Shown in pieces: positions 25,608 through 35,052 of a DNA stretch of 64,000 nucleotides; the first letter of the stretch is position 1; each line of letters opens with the position of its first letter. Source of the stretch: Rhodobiaceae bacterium. GTDB taxonomy: Bacteria > Pseudomonadota > Alphaproteobacteria > Parvibaculales > Parvibaculaceae. Position numbers and translations under genes: made by a program. The notes beneath the pieces were generated by a model. That model saw only the letters and a list, made by a program, of their open reading frames with translations, made no database searches and had not been told where the DNA came from. The stretch lies in contig CP030277.1 of assembly GCA_003330885.1 (NCBI GenBank), positions 1,674,001 to 1,738,000 on the forward strand. The letters run 5' to 3'.

Positions 25608-26687
25608 ATGAAACTCCGCGTGACCTCCACGACGGCTGCTCTGCTAGCAGTCGTTCTTTTGACTTTGCCAAAATCGGCGCTGGCTGAAAATGAGCCAGGC
25701 GGACGCCCAGCTTCACTTGTGCAGGTGGATGCTGTGATCAATGAGCCCTTTGGCCAGACTGCCCCCGTCATTGGACGCCTGGTGTCTCGGCAGTCAGGTG
25801 TTGTTGCAGCTCGGATCGCTGGCGCGGTCGCGAAGATGCACGTTCACATTGGAGATCATGTGGAGGAAGGCGACTTGATGGCCGAACTCGTCTCCGCCAG
25901 CCTGGAAGTAGAAGTGCGGCGCATGGAGGCCGCGCTTCAACGCGCAGAAGCTGAACTTGCAATCCGCAAAAACGAGTCAGAGCGCCTGCGACGCCTCAGA
26001 AACTCAGCCGCCTTCCAACAAGGTCAGTATGAAGACAAGAAGCTGGAAGTGACAACATTAGAAAGTCGGGTTACCGAAGCCAAGGCCGATCTAGAAATCG
26101 CGCGCCTTAATCTCGACTATGCGAGCATTCGTGCACCCTATGCAGGAACAGTAACGCTGCGACAAACCGAGGCAGGCGCTTATGTGCCGCTTGGCGCACC
26201 GGTCGTGAGCCTCGTCAATGACCAATCGCTCGAAGCCGAAGCCGATATTCCCTCTGACCGAATGGCAGGGCTGCGTCCCGGTCGCAAGGTGACCGTGGAA
26301 ATAGCCGGTGTTGAAGCACCGGCCAGCGTGCGTGCATTGGTCCCAGTCGAAAATCCCCTCACCCGGACACGGGCCGTTCGCTTTACACTCGAGGGGGACG
26401 CTGGAACCTTCTTCACCCCAAACCAGACCGCAATTGTTCACATCCCGGTAGGTGATCCACGTGATGTGGTGACGGTTCACAAGGACGCGATCGTCAACCG
26501 ACAGGGCGAGACCATTGTCTTCATTGTCACAAACAACACAGCTGAAATGCGGTCTGTTCAATTGGGTGAGCCAGTAGGTGGGCGCTTCGTCGTCATAGAT
26601 GGCCTCTCTGTGGGTGACAGCGTAGCAGTTCGTGGCAATGAACGGCTTCGTTCAGGCCAACCCGTCCGTGTCGACGAAGGAGCCTGA
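25608..26687 (+). CDS. RND efflux periplasmic adaptor (membrane fusion protein)
   Basis: A 359-residue MFP. A signal peptide (residues 1-26, ending KSALAEN) is followed by the biotinyl-lipoyl half IAGAVAKMHVHIGDHVEEGD, a coiled-coil hairpin (about 85-160), the second lipoyl half YASIRAPYAGTVTLRQTEAG and a beta-barrel (VSLVNDQSLEAEADIPSDRM). It joins the inner-membrane pump encoded 5 bp downstream to an outer-membrane channel. No TolC-type gene is present in the window. The adaptor and pump form an operon; the ribosome site (TAGGCG) before ATG 25608 is weak. Confidence 0.93.
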   Translation: MKLRVTSTTAALLAVVLLTLPKSALAENEPGGRPASLVQVDAVINEPFGQTAPVIGRLVSRQSGVVAARIAGAVAKMHVHIGDHVEEGDLMAELVSASLEVEVRRMEAALQRAEAELAIRKNESERLRRLRNSAAFQQGQYEDKKLEVTTLESRVTEAKADLEIARLNLDYASIRAPYAGTVTLRQTEAGAYVPLGAPVVSLVNDQSLEAEADIPSDRMAGLRPGRKVTVEIAGVEAPASVRALVPVENPLTRTRAVRFTLEGDAGTFFTPNQTAIVHIPVGDPRDVVTVHKDAIVNRQGETIVFIVTNNTAEMRSVQLGEPVGGRFVVIDGLSVGDSVAVRGNERLRSGQPVRVDEGA

Positions 26688-26692
26688 ACCAG

Positions 26693-29600
26693 ATGAATTT
26701 GATCCGCCTTTCCATCGAACGGCCCACAGCCATTCTGGCGGGCGTGATTATTCTCGTTGTTTTCGGGTTTGTAGCGCTCCGCGCCATTCCCATTCAGCTG
26801 ATACCAGACGTCCGCAAACCACTTCTGACCATTTCAACAAATTGGCAAGGGGCCTCCCCAGTCGAGATCGAGCGCGAGATTGTCAATCGACAGGAAGACA
26901 ATCTAAAGGGCCTTGAAGGCGTCACCCAGATGACCAGTCGTTCCCGGCCAGGCCGCGGTGAGGTCTTTCTGGAATATGCGCTGGGCACTGACATGAACCG
27001 CGCCATGCTTCTGGTCTCCAATAGGCTGGATCAGATAGGCGACTACCCGGATGAAGCGCGCGAGCCGGTTCTGCGCTCCGCAGGAAGTGAAGACAATCCC
27101 ATCACCTGGATTGTACTCACGCGCCTCCCCGGCAATGAGCGACCAATGAACTCCTATGGAGATTTCGTCGAAGACGTAATTCAGGAACGCTTAGAGCGTG
27201 TCCCAGGCGTCAGTCGCTCAAACCTCTTTGGCGGCACAGAGCGCGAGCTTCAGGTCGTGATCCACCCCGACCGCCTGGCAAGATATGGCCTTACTGTCCC
27301 AGATGTGTTGCAACGCTTGCGAGCTGCCAACGCGTCCATCTCAGCAGGCGAAGTTGAGGAAGGCAAACGCGCCTACATTGTGCGGACGGAAGGCGAACTC
27401 AAGTCCGTCGACCAGGTCCGCAATGTTGTACTCCGCACCACGCAGGACGAGACCTCTGGCCGCATAGGCCGAGTCGTGGTCGGAGACATTGCAAGCGTTG
27501 AGTTCGGTTTCAAACAGCGCACCGGGCAGTTCCGCAGCCTTGGCACAGACGCCATGTCCGTCAATGCCGTGCGCGAAGCCGGCGCTAATGTCATAGAAAC
27601 CATGGAAGGCATTCGAGAGGCCCTTCGAGAACTCAATGAGTATGAGCTTCCCAACGCAGGCCTTCAGGCCGTGCAGTCTTACGATGAGACTGTCTACATT
27701 GAATCCGCCATCAGCCTTGTCCAGCAGAACATCTTTGTAGGAGGAACGCTGGCGGTCATTGTCCTCATCCTGTTTCTAAGGTCCTGGCGGGCAACACTCG
27801 TCGTGGCTCTATCGATCCCTGTATCGATTGTCGGGTCTTTCGTTGCCATGGCAGCGCTTGGGCAATCCATCAATGTAATTTCACTAGCGGGAATTGCGTT
27901 TGCAGTCGGCCTGGTGGTCGATGCCGCAATCGTCGTGCTGGAAAACATATTCCGACTGAAATCGGAAGGCCATGACCGTAAAACTGCCGCCTATGAAGGT
28001 ACCAAGCAGGTTTGGAGCGCCGTCCTCGTCTCGGCCACAACCACAGTCGCTGTGTTCGCTCCCATTCTTTTAATGCAGGCAGAAGTAGGACAGCTCTTCC
28101 GTGACATTGCAGTCGCAATCTCCGTGGCTGTTTCTCTGTCTCTGCTCGTTGCCGTTACCGTCATCCCAGCGCTCGCCGCCCAGCTTCTCCCACGTGATGG
28201 GGACGATGACGTCCTCTTCGCACTCCCTCGGGTCGACAACCTAGCGTCCCAATTTGTGACGAAGGTTCTCGAGGCCGTGTCCTGGATGATTGCCTCTATC
28301 AAGCGTGCTGGCAGCACTGTTGCCATCATTTGCGGCGTTGCAGCGCTCGGCACCTTTCTCTTCCTACCAAAACTTGACTATCTGCCAGACGGCAATCAGG
28401 CCTTCGTCTTTGGCTATATCAGCCCACCTCCCGGCTACAATCTGGAAACGGCGCTCCAAATCGCAGGGCGAGTAGAAGACGCCAACCGCGACAATTGGGC
28501 GCCGACCGCGCCAGCAGACCGAGACCCTGATGATCGTCCGTGGATGCGGAATTTCTTTTTCTTTGCCTCAACCAATTTTGCCTTCGTCGGTGCTTATCCT
28601 GAAAATGTAGAACGTGCAGGCGAACTCATTCCCCTGCTCAGCGAACCCGTACTTCGCGAACCAGGCACATTCGGCTTCTTCGCCCAGCGTTCGCTCTTTG
28701 GCAGAGGCGTCGGCGGCGGCCGTCAGGTAAACTTCGTGATCGCCGGCACCGACACAAATGACATTGTTGCCACTGCGCGTCGCGCGGCGGACAAAGTTGA
28801 AGCCCTTCTCCCTCGTTCAGAAGGCCACCAGATGCGGCCTCAGCCGTCACTAGAACTTGGCGCCCCCGAAGTCCGCATCACGCCCAATCGCGTCCGACTC
28901 GGCGATAACGGTCTCTCTGCTGCGGAGCTCGGGATTACCCTTGATGCCTTCAATGACGGTCTCCGTGTCGATGAAATCACCGTCGAAGGCCGTCGCATGG
29001 ACCTGGCGCTCTACGGCAATTTTGAGCAAGCCGACGAAACCCAGAGCATCAACAATCTACCGGTTGTCACGCGCTCTGGCACCATCGTGCCTGCAAGCTC
29101 TCTTGCTGACATTGAAATCACGGCGGGCCCCTCGGAAATTCATCATCTTGAACGTTTTCGGGTGATCACCCTGCAGGTGCGGCCCGCATCGGAGTTACCT
29201 CTGGAAGAAGCTCTTTCAATATTGGAAGGCGTCATTGAGGATCTGGAAGCCGAGGGCATTCCGCAGACGGTCCGTATGGGTCTCGGCGGCTCTGCAGACA
29301 AGCTGGAAGAAGCCTGGGGCGAACTGCTGATGAACCTCCTGCTGGCACTCATCATTGTCTATCTGGTGATGGCTGTGCTGTTTGAGAGCTTCATCTATCC
29401 CCTGATCATCATGCTGTCTGTGCCTCTGGCGACAGCAGGCGGTGTGGCGGGCCTAGTCGTCCTCAACATTTTCACATTCCAGGCACTCGATATGCTGACC
29501 CTTTTGGGGTTTGTGATCCTGATCGGGATTGTGGTGAACAATGCAATTCTGCTCGTGCACCAATCCCTCTATGGCTTGCGCGAACAGGGCGAGAGCTTTG

Positions 29601-29872
29601 ATGAAGCAATTTCCGGTGCCGTACGAAACCGCATCCGTCCCATATTCATGTCAACGCTCACCAGCATCTTTGGTATGGCACCACTTGTGCTCTTTCCGGG
29701 CGCAGGCTCTGAGCTCTATCGGGGGCTTGGCACCGTTGTCATCGGCGGCTTGATGCTCTCGGCGCTGCTCACACTGCTCATCATCCCACCCCTTCTCAAA
29801 ATCATCCTGCCAATGTTTGAGAAAGAGACCTATCCGAGCCGAGGCAGCACCACCGCCGCCCCAGCTGAATAG
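26693..29872 (+). CDS. RND efflux permease, HAE1 family
   Basis: A 1059-residue inner-membrane drug/proton antiporter. It has the N-terminal helix (RLSIERPTAILAGVIILVV), two large periplasmic loops and two sets of six helices. The helix-4 motif is GLVVDAAIVVLENIFRL, so of the AcrB Asp-Asp pair the first is kept and the second is Ala. VDNA and VDAA forms occur in many RND pumps of this clade. The C-terminal LLGFVILIGIVVNNAILLVH is the matching helix-10 motif. It is translated from ATG 26693, five bases after the adaptor. The substrate range cannot be read from sequence. There is no local TetR or LysR regulator. Confidence 0.95.
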   Translation: MNLIRLSIERPTAILAGVIILVVFGFVALRAIPIQLIPDVRKPLLTISTNWQGASPVEIEREIVNRQEDNLKGLEGVTQMTSRSRPGRGEVFLEYALGTDMNRAMLLVSNRLDQIGDYPDEAREPVLRSAGSEDNPITWIVLTRLPGNERPMNSYGDFVEDVIQERLERVPGVSRSNLFGGTERELQVVIHPDRLARYGLTVPDVLQRLRAANASISAGEVEEGKRAYIVRTEGELKSVDQVRNVVLRTTQDETSGRIGRVVVGDIASVEFGFKQRTGQFRSLGTDAMSVNAVREAGANVIETMEGIREALRELNEYELPNAGLQAVQSYDETVYIESAISLVQQNIFVGGTLAVIVLILFLRSWRATLVVALSIPVSIVGSFVAMAALGQSINVISLAGIAFAVGLVVDAAIVVLENIFRLKSEGHDRKTAAYEGTKQVWSAVLVSATTTVAVFAPILLMQAEVGQLFRDIAVAISVAVSLSLLVAVTVIPALAAQLLPRDGDDDVLFALPRVDNLASQFVTKVLEAVSWMIASIKRAGSTVAIICGVAALGTFLFLPKLDYLPDGNQAFVFGYISPPPGYNLETALQIAGRVEDANRDNWAPTAPADRDPDDRPWMRNFFFFASTNFAFVGAYPENVERAGELIPLLSEPVLREPGTFGFFAQRSLFGRGVGGGRQVNFVIAGTDTNDIVATARRAADKVEALLPRSEGHQMRPQPSLELGAPEVRITPNRVRLGDNGLSAAELGITLDAFNDGLRVDEITVEGRRMDLALYGNFEQADETQSINNLPVVTRSGTIVPASSLADIEITAGPSEIHHLERFRVITLQVRPASELPLEEALSILEGVIEDLEAEGIPQTVRMGLGGSADKLEEAWGELLMNLLLALIIVYLVMAVLFESFIYPLIIMLSVPLATAGGVAGLVVLNIFTFQALDMLTLLGFVILIGIVVNNAILLVHQSLYGLREQGESFDEAISGAVRNRIRPIFMSTLTSIFGMAPLVLFPGAGSELYRGLGTVVIGGLMLSALLTLLIIPPLLKIILPMFEKETYPSRGSTTAAPAE

Positions 29873-29877
29873 ATTTA

Positions 29878-30888
29878 TCAGGCAATATCGATCACGATCT
29901 TGCCGAAGTGGGAAGCGCCGGCCATGTGCCCAAGCGCTGTGCCGAGCTCTTCAAGCCCGTAATGGGCATCGACTATCGGTTTGATATTGTTGCGCTCAAT
30001 GCTGCGCACCATATCGTCAAACTGCTCTCGATTCCCAACCGTGATGCCTTTGATGGTCAGGTTCTGCGAAAAGATCGCAGCAACATTCACGTCTTTCATC
30101 AGACCGGACAGAAGGCCAATCACTGCAATATGTCCACCGACCCGCGCTGCCTGCATTGACTGCTGCAGGGTCTCCGCCCCGCCAACTTCGACTACATGGT
30201 CAACGCCGCGTCCGCCGGTGATCTTGCGCGCCTCAGCTGCCCAATTGGGCGTTGTCTTGTAGTTGATCGTGTGATCCGCCCCCAATGCCTTTGCGCGCTC
30301 TAGTTTCTCATCAGACGAAGAAGTAATGATCACTTCTGCACCTGCCGCCTTCGCAAATTGCAGCCCGAAAATCGAGACCCCACCGGTGCCTTGAAGAAGC
30401 ACGGTGTTGCCCGCTTTAATCTGTCCTTCCGAAACCAATGCGCGCCACGCCGTGAGCCCGGCACAGGGCAGGCAAGCCGCTTCGGCATCACTCAGCATAT
30501 CGGGAAGCTTCGACACCCCTTCTTCCGAGAGGCAGATATATTCCTCGGCGCAGCCATTGATGGGACCGCCGACGGATCCACTGAGCGCTGTTGGTGTGGG
30601 CTCCCCAGCGATCCATCCCTGGAAAAAGAGCGGCGATACCCGGTCCCCAACCGCAACGCGCGATACGCCAGCCCCAACCGCTTCAATGACGCCGGCTCCA
30701 TCAGAGAGCGGCACCAAGGGCAGCGGGTAATTCCCACCAAAGCCAGAGACAATGGCGAGATCACGGTAATTGAGGCAGGCATTGTTGAGCTTCACCAAAA
30801 CCTGACCCGGACCGGGCTCTGGTTTCTCAAGATCCGCTGCCTTTAGATTCTCCAGGCCAAAAGCCCCCTCCACCTGCATCGCACGCAT
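29878..30888 (-). CDS. Zinc-type/quinone-oxidoreductase-like alcohol dehydrogenase (MDR superfamily)
   Basis: A 336-residue medium-chain dehydrogenase/reductase. It has the GroES-like N-terminal domain (LNYRDLAIVSGFGGNYPLPL, PLSDGAGVIEAVGAGVSRV) and the Rossmann motif VLLQGTGGVSIFGLQFAKAAGAE. ALGADHTINYKTTPNW and GVDHVVEVGGAETLQQSM follow. The usual catalytic-zinc cysteine of the alcohol dehydrogenases (GHE or C at the D/H position) is replaced by NYRD, so it belongs with the zinc-independent quinone oxidoreductase/enoyl reductase side. NADPH is the likely cofactor. It is convergent with the RND pump (5 bp) and monocistronic. Confidence 0.88.
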   Translation of the reverse strand: MRAMQVEGAFGLENLKAADLEKPEPGPGQVLVKLNNACLNYRDLAIVSGFGGNYPLPLVPLSDGAGVIEAVGAGVSRVAVGDRVSPLFFQGWIAGEPTPTALSGSVGGPINGCAEEYICLSEEGVSKLPDMLSDAEAACLPCAGLTAWRALVSEGQIKAGNTVLLQGTGGVSIFGLQFAKAAGAEVIITSSSDEKLERAKALGADHTINYKTTPNWAAEARKITGGRGVDHVVEVGGAETLQQSMQAARVGGHIAVIGLLSGLMKDVNVAAIFSQNLTIKGITVGNREQFDDMVRSIERNNIKPIVDAHYGLEELGTALGHMAGASHFGKIVIDIA

Positions 30889-31028
30889 CGCAATCTCCCT
30901 TGATCAAATTTTGTGGTTTCAATGTCTGTTGGGAGTAACATCTGCACCAGACCAGCCTTCTGTCAATGGAAGGACCCGCGCAAAAGAGACAAGGCGTGGC
31001 GGTGTCGAAAGATGACGGAGGGGAAGCC

Positions 31029-31760
31029 ATGGATCGCACCGAGTACAAAAAAGAGATGGATGCGCGCCAGGAACAACTCAATCTCGTTCAGCAGGCGATG
31101 ATCCGACAGAATGAGCGAGGCATCATCGTATTCGAAGGTTGGGACGCGGCAGGCAAAGGCAGTACCATCCGACGCATTGCCTGGTGTGTTGACCCCCGTC
31201 CCTTACATGTTTGGTCCATCGCGGCGCCATCGGAGGCAGAAATAAACGGTCATTGGCTAAAACGCTTTTGGACACGCATTCCCTCCCGCGGAGAGATCGG
31301 TGTCTTTGATCGATCCTGGTATGGCCGTGTGTTGGTGGAACGGGTCGAAGGGTTTGCCAGCAAAGACGAATGGAAACGCGCCTATCGCGAGATTAACGAG
31401 TTTGAATGGTCACTCGCGGAGGAAGGCTACAAAATTGTCAAACTCTTCCTCGACATCACACCCGAGACGCAACTTGAGCGTTTGCGTGCCCGGCTTGAGA
31501 CCCCCACCAAACGCTGGAAGCTCACCGAAGACGATATTCGCAATCGGTCTAGATGGAGCGATTATGAAAAAGCCTACGATGAAATGCTGAACACGTGCTC
31601 CCCAGCACATGCGCCGTGGCACAAGATTGATGCCAACTCGAAAAAACGCGCGCGCCTGGAGTGTTTTGACCGCATTCTCGAATGCTTCTCAAACGGTCTC
31701 AATGTCGAACCACCAGACGTAAGCCCTATGGTTCGGTCTTACCTCAAAGATGTCCAGTAG
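31029..31760 (+). CDS. ppk2: Polyphosphate kinase 2 family protein
   Basis: A 243-residue PPK2. The start is ATG 31029 (MDRTEYKKEMDARQ), with GGAGGGGAAGCC upstream; an earlier in-frame ATG at 30966 lacks a ribosome site. Walker A is EGWDAAGKGS (residues 36-45). Walker B/lid elements are GEIGVFDRSWYGRVLVERV and RLEAR-type LRARLETPTKRWKLTEDD. The family phosphorylates nucleoside mono- or diphosphates from polyphosphate, or makes polyphosphate. At 243 residues it is a single-domain enzyme, probably class I or III. Nucleotide preference cannot be told. It is divergent from the MDR gene and convergent with the 149-residue hypothetical. Confidence 0.9.
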   Translation: MDRTEYKKEMDARQEQLNLVQQAMIRQNERGIIVFEGWDAAGKGSTIRRIAWCVDPRPLHVWSIAAPSEAEINGHWLKRFWTRIPSRGEIGVFDRSWYGRVLVERVEGFASKDEWKRAYREINEFEWSLAEEGYKIVKLFLDITPETQLERLRARLETPTKRWKLTEDDIRNRSRWSDYEKAYDEMLNTCSPAHAPWHKIDANSKKRARLECFDRILECFSNGLNVEPPDVSPMVRSYLKDVQ

Positions 31761-31783
31761 CAGAAAAAGTAGCCAACAAATAG

Positions 31784-32233
31784 CTACCCAGTGACCGGGT
31801 GCGGCAAACGACGTGCGGTTGCTGCTCGAGCGAGCTCTTCCCAGATTTGGGTTTCTAGTTTCCGCGCAGGCGCCCCCTCCATTCTCTCTGCGTGAGCCTG
31901 CAGCTCGATCAAAAGTGTAGACAATGCATCATTTGCCTCATCCAGCTCGCTGATCTTGACGCTCGGGTCACTTGAGGACGCTGCCCCCTCAACTCGGGTG
32001 CGCAAATCTCCCTTAGGCAGCACACTCACAGCTCCGGAAAAAATATCGCGCATCGCCGCATTCTCCTGAACGCGAATGTCAGCAGCACGCTCAAACTCGG
32101 TTGCTGTTTGAAACATCATCAACCCAATCACCGACGAACTGCCAACCGCATACTCAGATGAAAGATGTGGCGCAATGTCAGTCAGAATACGTTCAAAAGA
32201 ACGCATCATCACCGTTTGAACATTAGGCTTCAT
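31784..32233 (-). CDS. Hypothetical protein of a three-gene unit with an APH-fold kinase
   Basis: A 149-residue, mostly helical, soluble protein of unknown function. Notable segments are SFERILTDIAPHLSSEYAVG, SSVIGLMMFQTATEFERAAD and a C-terminal WEELARAATARRLPHPVTG. It has no membrane helix, no signal peptide and no recognised catalytic motif. Its ATG overlaps the stop of the phosphotransferase gene (ATGA, 32230-32233), so it is translationally coupled to it. It is probably a partner or accessory of the kinase. I recall uncharacterised small proteins beside ACAD10/11-type kinases, but cannot name a family. Confidence 0.75.
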   Translation of the reverse strand: MKPNVQTVMMRSFERILTDIAPHLSSEYAVGSSSVIGLMMFQTATEFERAADIRVQENAAMRDIFSGAVSVLPKGDLRTRVEGAASSSDPSVKISELDEANDALSTLLIELQAHAERMEGAPARKLETQIWEELARAATARRLPHPVTG

Positions 32234-33270
32234 GACCGCCCCTCCGCTTGGATGAGCTCAGGCATCCAACCAACCAGCTGACGATTGTGAACGTCGGTGC
32301 AGTACCAACTGGAGAATGCCATGATTGGGTCCACATTGTTCCCGGCTTCATATTCCTTGCCCGCGGAAATCCAGATTGCGAGCCCTTTCACAGCTGAGAA
32401 GACCTCCCACCAGCGAAGTGCCACAGGATCAATCTCAATACCGGAATGTTCCGACCAGATGGCCAGCGCCTTGTCGCGGTCAATCATGCTGCCAGGACGC
32501 GGATCATTGAAGGCCCAAAGCGGATCAGCTGCCCAGGCGATATCCTCAAGCGGATCACCCAAATGGCACATTTCCCAATCAAGGATCGTTTTGAGTTCGC
32601 CTGCCTCATTGTAGAGAAAGTTGCCGGTACGATAGTCCCCATGCACCACAGAGACTCTTTTCGGCGGCGGTGGTGGGTTCCGTCGGAGCCAGCGAATGGC
32701 CCCTTTCGCAATCGGCTGAGGACAGAGTGAGTCTCCATCAATCTCCCCTTCCCAATAATCGAGCGCCACTTTCCAACACGTATCCGCTGCGGGATAGTCT
32801 GCGGTATCGGCAAACCCAATCGCCGCGGGATCATGAGAGGCAATCGTTCCCAGATGCCGCCAGAACTGCTCTCCGATCTTCTCAGCCAGCGGCCCGTATG
32901 GATCTGGTCCAAAGGGGGATGCGGCCTGACAGTTTTCGACCTGCTCCATCACGAAGAACGGTCGCTCAAGCCATTTCTCATCCGTCTCCAAATAGAGAGG
33001 TTCTGGTACAGGCAGTCCGGTTGGGTGGAAAGCACGGTAAGCGTTAAACTCAACGTCGCGCTCTGTCTCGATCAGACTAGATTCCGGGTCACGCCGCAAA
33101 ATGAGGGCACGTTCTTTGCGTTCGCCTCCCTCTGTCCAGCTTGCGCGAAAGCGATAGGTTTGACGGCTCGCGCCGCCATGAATGCGAGACAGGTCGGTGA
33201 CCTCAAAATCGCTCCCTGCAGGACTTTTATGCGCGAGGTAGGCGGCAGTCTTTTGTGCAATTTCTTCCAT
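32230..33270 (-). CDS. Phosphotransferase family protein (APH fold, ACAD10/11 N-terminal-like)
   Basis: A 346-residue aminoglycoside-phosphotransferase-fold kinase. It has a lysine/nucleotide region RALILRRDPESSLIETERDV, the catalytic loop VVHGDYRTGNFLYNEAGEL (HGD...N) and the metal-binding ILDWEMCHLGDPLEDIAWA. The HGDYRxGN and LDWExxxxGDPxxDLAW form is typical of the ACAD10/ACAD11-like group. In eukaryotes that group phosphorylates 4-hydroxyacids before beta-oxidation; in bacteria it sits in lipid and steroid catabolism loci. Its substrate here may be a hydroxylated acyl chain or alcohol. It lies 3 bp after the lipocalin-like gene and overlaps the 149-residue gene by 4 bp. Confidence 0.87.
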   Translation of the reverse strand: MEEIAQKTAAYLAHKSPAGSDFEVTDLSRIHGGASRQTYRFRASWTEGGERKERALILRRDPESSLIETERDVEFNAYRAFHPTGLPVPEPLYLETDEKWLERPFFVMEQVENCQAASPFGPDPYGPLAEKIGEQFWRHLGTIASHDPAAIGFADTADYPAADTCWKVALDYWEGEIDGDSLCPQPIAKGAIRWLRRNPPPPPKRVSVVHGDYRTGNFLYNEAGELKTILDWEMCHLGDPLEDIAWAADPLWAFNDPRPGSMIDRDKALAIWSEHSGIEIDPVALRWWEVFSAVKGLAIWISAGKEYEAGNNVDPIMAFSSWYCTDVHNRQLVGWMPELIQAEGRS

Positions 33271-33273
33271 GGT

Positions 33274-34380
33274 TCAGGGCGCCATGTCTAAGAGGTCTTT
33301 GAATCCGGAGGGCTCATGACGTCCCATGATCAGCTGTTCAAGAATGCCTGACCCATTCTTTACCTCCCCATCCGGCAGGGTCATCTTGGCTTCGACGAAA
33401 GCCTGGATGTGAAGATAAGGCGGCATGGAGTTTGTTATGTCGTCCGTCTTGATGGTGTCATAGCCGACTTCAAGCTCACCATGCAGGCTGCCATGCCCCC
33501 AGGTGGGGTTCATGTAGCCAAGCCCGGTCATATAGAAATTCCACTTCGGGGTGAGCTCAATAAAGGTCTTTTCGCGCTTATAGTTCTCCATCTCAATCGT
33601 CGCCGATTTTGCGAAACGCGTGCCCGATTGAAACTCCAGGTTGGACCAGCAAGACCGCGTGTGCTCTGGCTCTGCGTCCCCAAGACCACAAATCACAGCA
33701 GCCGTGTTCCAGGGCTCCCCACTCGCATAGGTGTTGAGATGATAGAGCGAGATGCAATCGTCAAAATTGAGGGGCGCCCAGAGCCAATAGAATTGTGGCT
33801 CTTGGGCCGGTGCAAGCGGCTGGGCATCCGCCGCCCCAATAGGACGGGTTCCCCAGGATCGGTCCCTCGTGCCGACAAATGCGTCTCGGGTGACTTCAAT
33901 GCGATCACCATTGACCTCAATCCACCCTTCCCATGTGATGTTTTGCGTCAGGCGCGTCACATCCATCATGGCCCGCGAGCCATTGCGGGTGATAAAGCGC
34001 GGTTCCTCAATGGGCTGTGCACGTGCATGGAATGTCAGGTCCGCACTAATGCCATGTTCATTCTCATCAACAATCAAACGTACAGACTGAAGCGGCTCAA
34101 TAATCTCCACCGCAATCGGCCCGACCTTCGTGTTGAGACGCTCCGAATGAAGAATCCGTGACGCATGCAGATTATGTTGCACGCCTTCATGCACGACACA
34201 GAATGACGCATCCATCACGTTCAGATGGGGATAGACACCAAGAGCTGCTGCAAAGAACTGGGACCCATCTTTCGTGTATCCGTTGAAGAAATACCGGTCA
34301 TAGAAGTTCCGGTCGGTGCCTGAATAGGCGATCGGTTCCGGCGTCTGATGTATTGGATATTCATCACCCTTGGTGAGCAT
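33274..34380 (-). CDS. Uncharacterised lipocalin-like protein (CrtC/hydroxyneurosporene-synthase-like fold possible)
   Basis: A 368-residue beta-rich protein. The start is ATG 34380 (MLTKGDEYPIHQTPEP), with GGGAGAGG just upstream; the in-frame ATG at 34521 was rejected for want of a ribosome site. It opens with IAYSGTDRNFYDRYFFNGYT, has DRSWGTRPIGAADA in the middle and QFYWLWAPLNFDDCISLYHL later. The pairing of two beta-barrel-like halves with a D-x-SWG/R motif resembles the CrtC/AttH lipocalin-like group, but only by pattern. No signal peptide. It is the first gene of a three-gene unit with the APH-fold kinase, so a role in handling a hydrophobic or hydroxylated substrate is inferred. Confidence 0.7.
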   Translation of the reverse strand: MLTKGDEYPIHQTPEPIAYSGTDRNFYDRYFFNGYTKDGSQFFAAALGVYPHLNVMDASFCVVHEGVQHNLHASRILHSERLNTKVGPIAVEIIEPLQSVRLIVDENEHGISADLTFHARAQPIEEPRFITRNGSRAMMDVTRLTQNITWEGWIEVNGDRIEVTRDAFVGTRDRSWGTRPIGAADAQPLAPAQEPQFYWLWAPLNFDDCISLYHLNTYASGEPWNTAAVICGLGDAEPEHTRSCWSNLEFQSGTRFAKSATIEMENYKREKTFIELTPKWNFYMTGLGYMNPTWGHGSLHGELEVGYDTIKTDDITNSMPPYLHIQAFVEAKMTLPDGEVKNGSGILEQLIMGRHEPSGFKDLLDMAP

Positions 34381-34563
34381 GAGCCTCTCCCTGAAGATCT
34401 TTGTCGCGGCGTGTAGCCTGCGCTTTTTGTTGAGCATGACAAACAGAGCGTCCAAGTCAAATGCTATGCCTGCCCCTGCGTCGATGGCCCTGTATCGACT
34501 CACGAATTGGAACGCGTACACTCAAAGCCGATACTATGTAGACCTATGGATGGAGAGATCTTC

Positions 34564-34932
34564 ATGAAACTCTGGCTCATGCTCGGCGCACTCAATGGTT
34601 TTCTGGCTGTTGGCTTTGGCGCCTTTGGTGCTCATGGATTAAAAGCCCGTGCCAGCGCCACAGATCTCGCCGCCTTTGAGACCGGCGCTCAATATCATAT
34701 GACCCATGCGCTGGCGCTTCTGGCCGTGGCCTGGGTCGCCTCTATCGCACCGTCTGCGCTCGCCACCACAGCCGGCTGGGCTTTCACCATCGGCATTCTG
34801 CTTTTCTCAGGCTCCCTCTATTTTTTAGGGATCACCGGCAGCCGATCGCTGGTGCTCATAACGCCCATCGGCGGCACCGCGTTTATGCTTGGGTGGTTCT
34901 GTTTGGCAATCGCAGCCTACCACCTCGCGTGA
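34564..34932 (+). CDS. DUF423 family small membrane protein
   Basis: A 122-residue inner-membrane protein with four hydrophobic helices. The DUF423 opening is GALNGFLAVGFGAFGAHGLK (residues 8-27). YHMTHALALLAVAW and GSLYFLGITG are also family motifs. The start is ATG 34564 (MKLWLMLG), with GGAGAGATC 10 bases upstream; an ATG at 34507 would add 19 polar residues and is not supported. Function is unknown in all organisms that have it. It is monocistronic and divergent from the lipocalin-like gene. Confidence 0.92.
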   Translation: MKLWLMLGALNGFLAVGFGAFGAHGLKARASATDLAAFETGAQYHMTHALALLAVAWVASIAPSALATTAGWAFTIGILLFSGSLYFLGITGSRSLVLITPIGGTAFMLGWFCLAIAAYHLA

Positions 34933-34970
34933 GGCACCCTCTAGACATCCATCAACGCCTTCCCTATTTT

Positions 34971-34986
34971 ATAGACTACGGTCTAT
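34971..34986. promoter_or_regulatory. Operator-like perfect palindrome upstream of the flavoprotein/hydrolase operon
   Basis: ATAGAC (34971-34976) and GTCTAT (34981-34986) are exact complements around TACG. TATTTTATAGAC before it and TTTATAGG after it make the region A/T-rich and promoter-like. It ends 66 bp before the GTG start at 35053. The size and symmetry are those of a TetR-family operator, but no regulator gene is next to it. Confidence 0.5.
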
Positions 34987-35052
34987 TTATAGGTTCGGGT
35001 TCTCCTAAAAAGGGAAGCGCGACCATGATCCGTTTTCGGGGAGGAAACGCGC

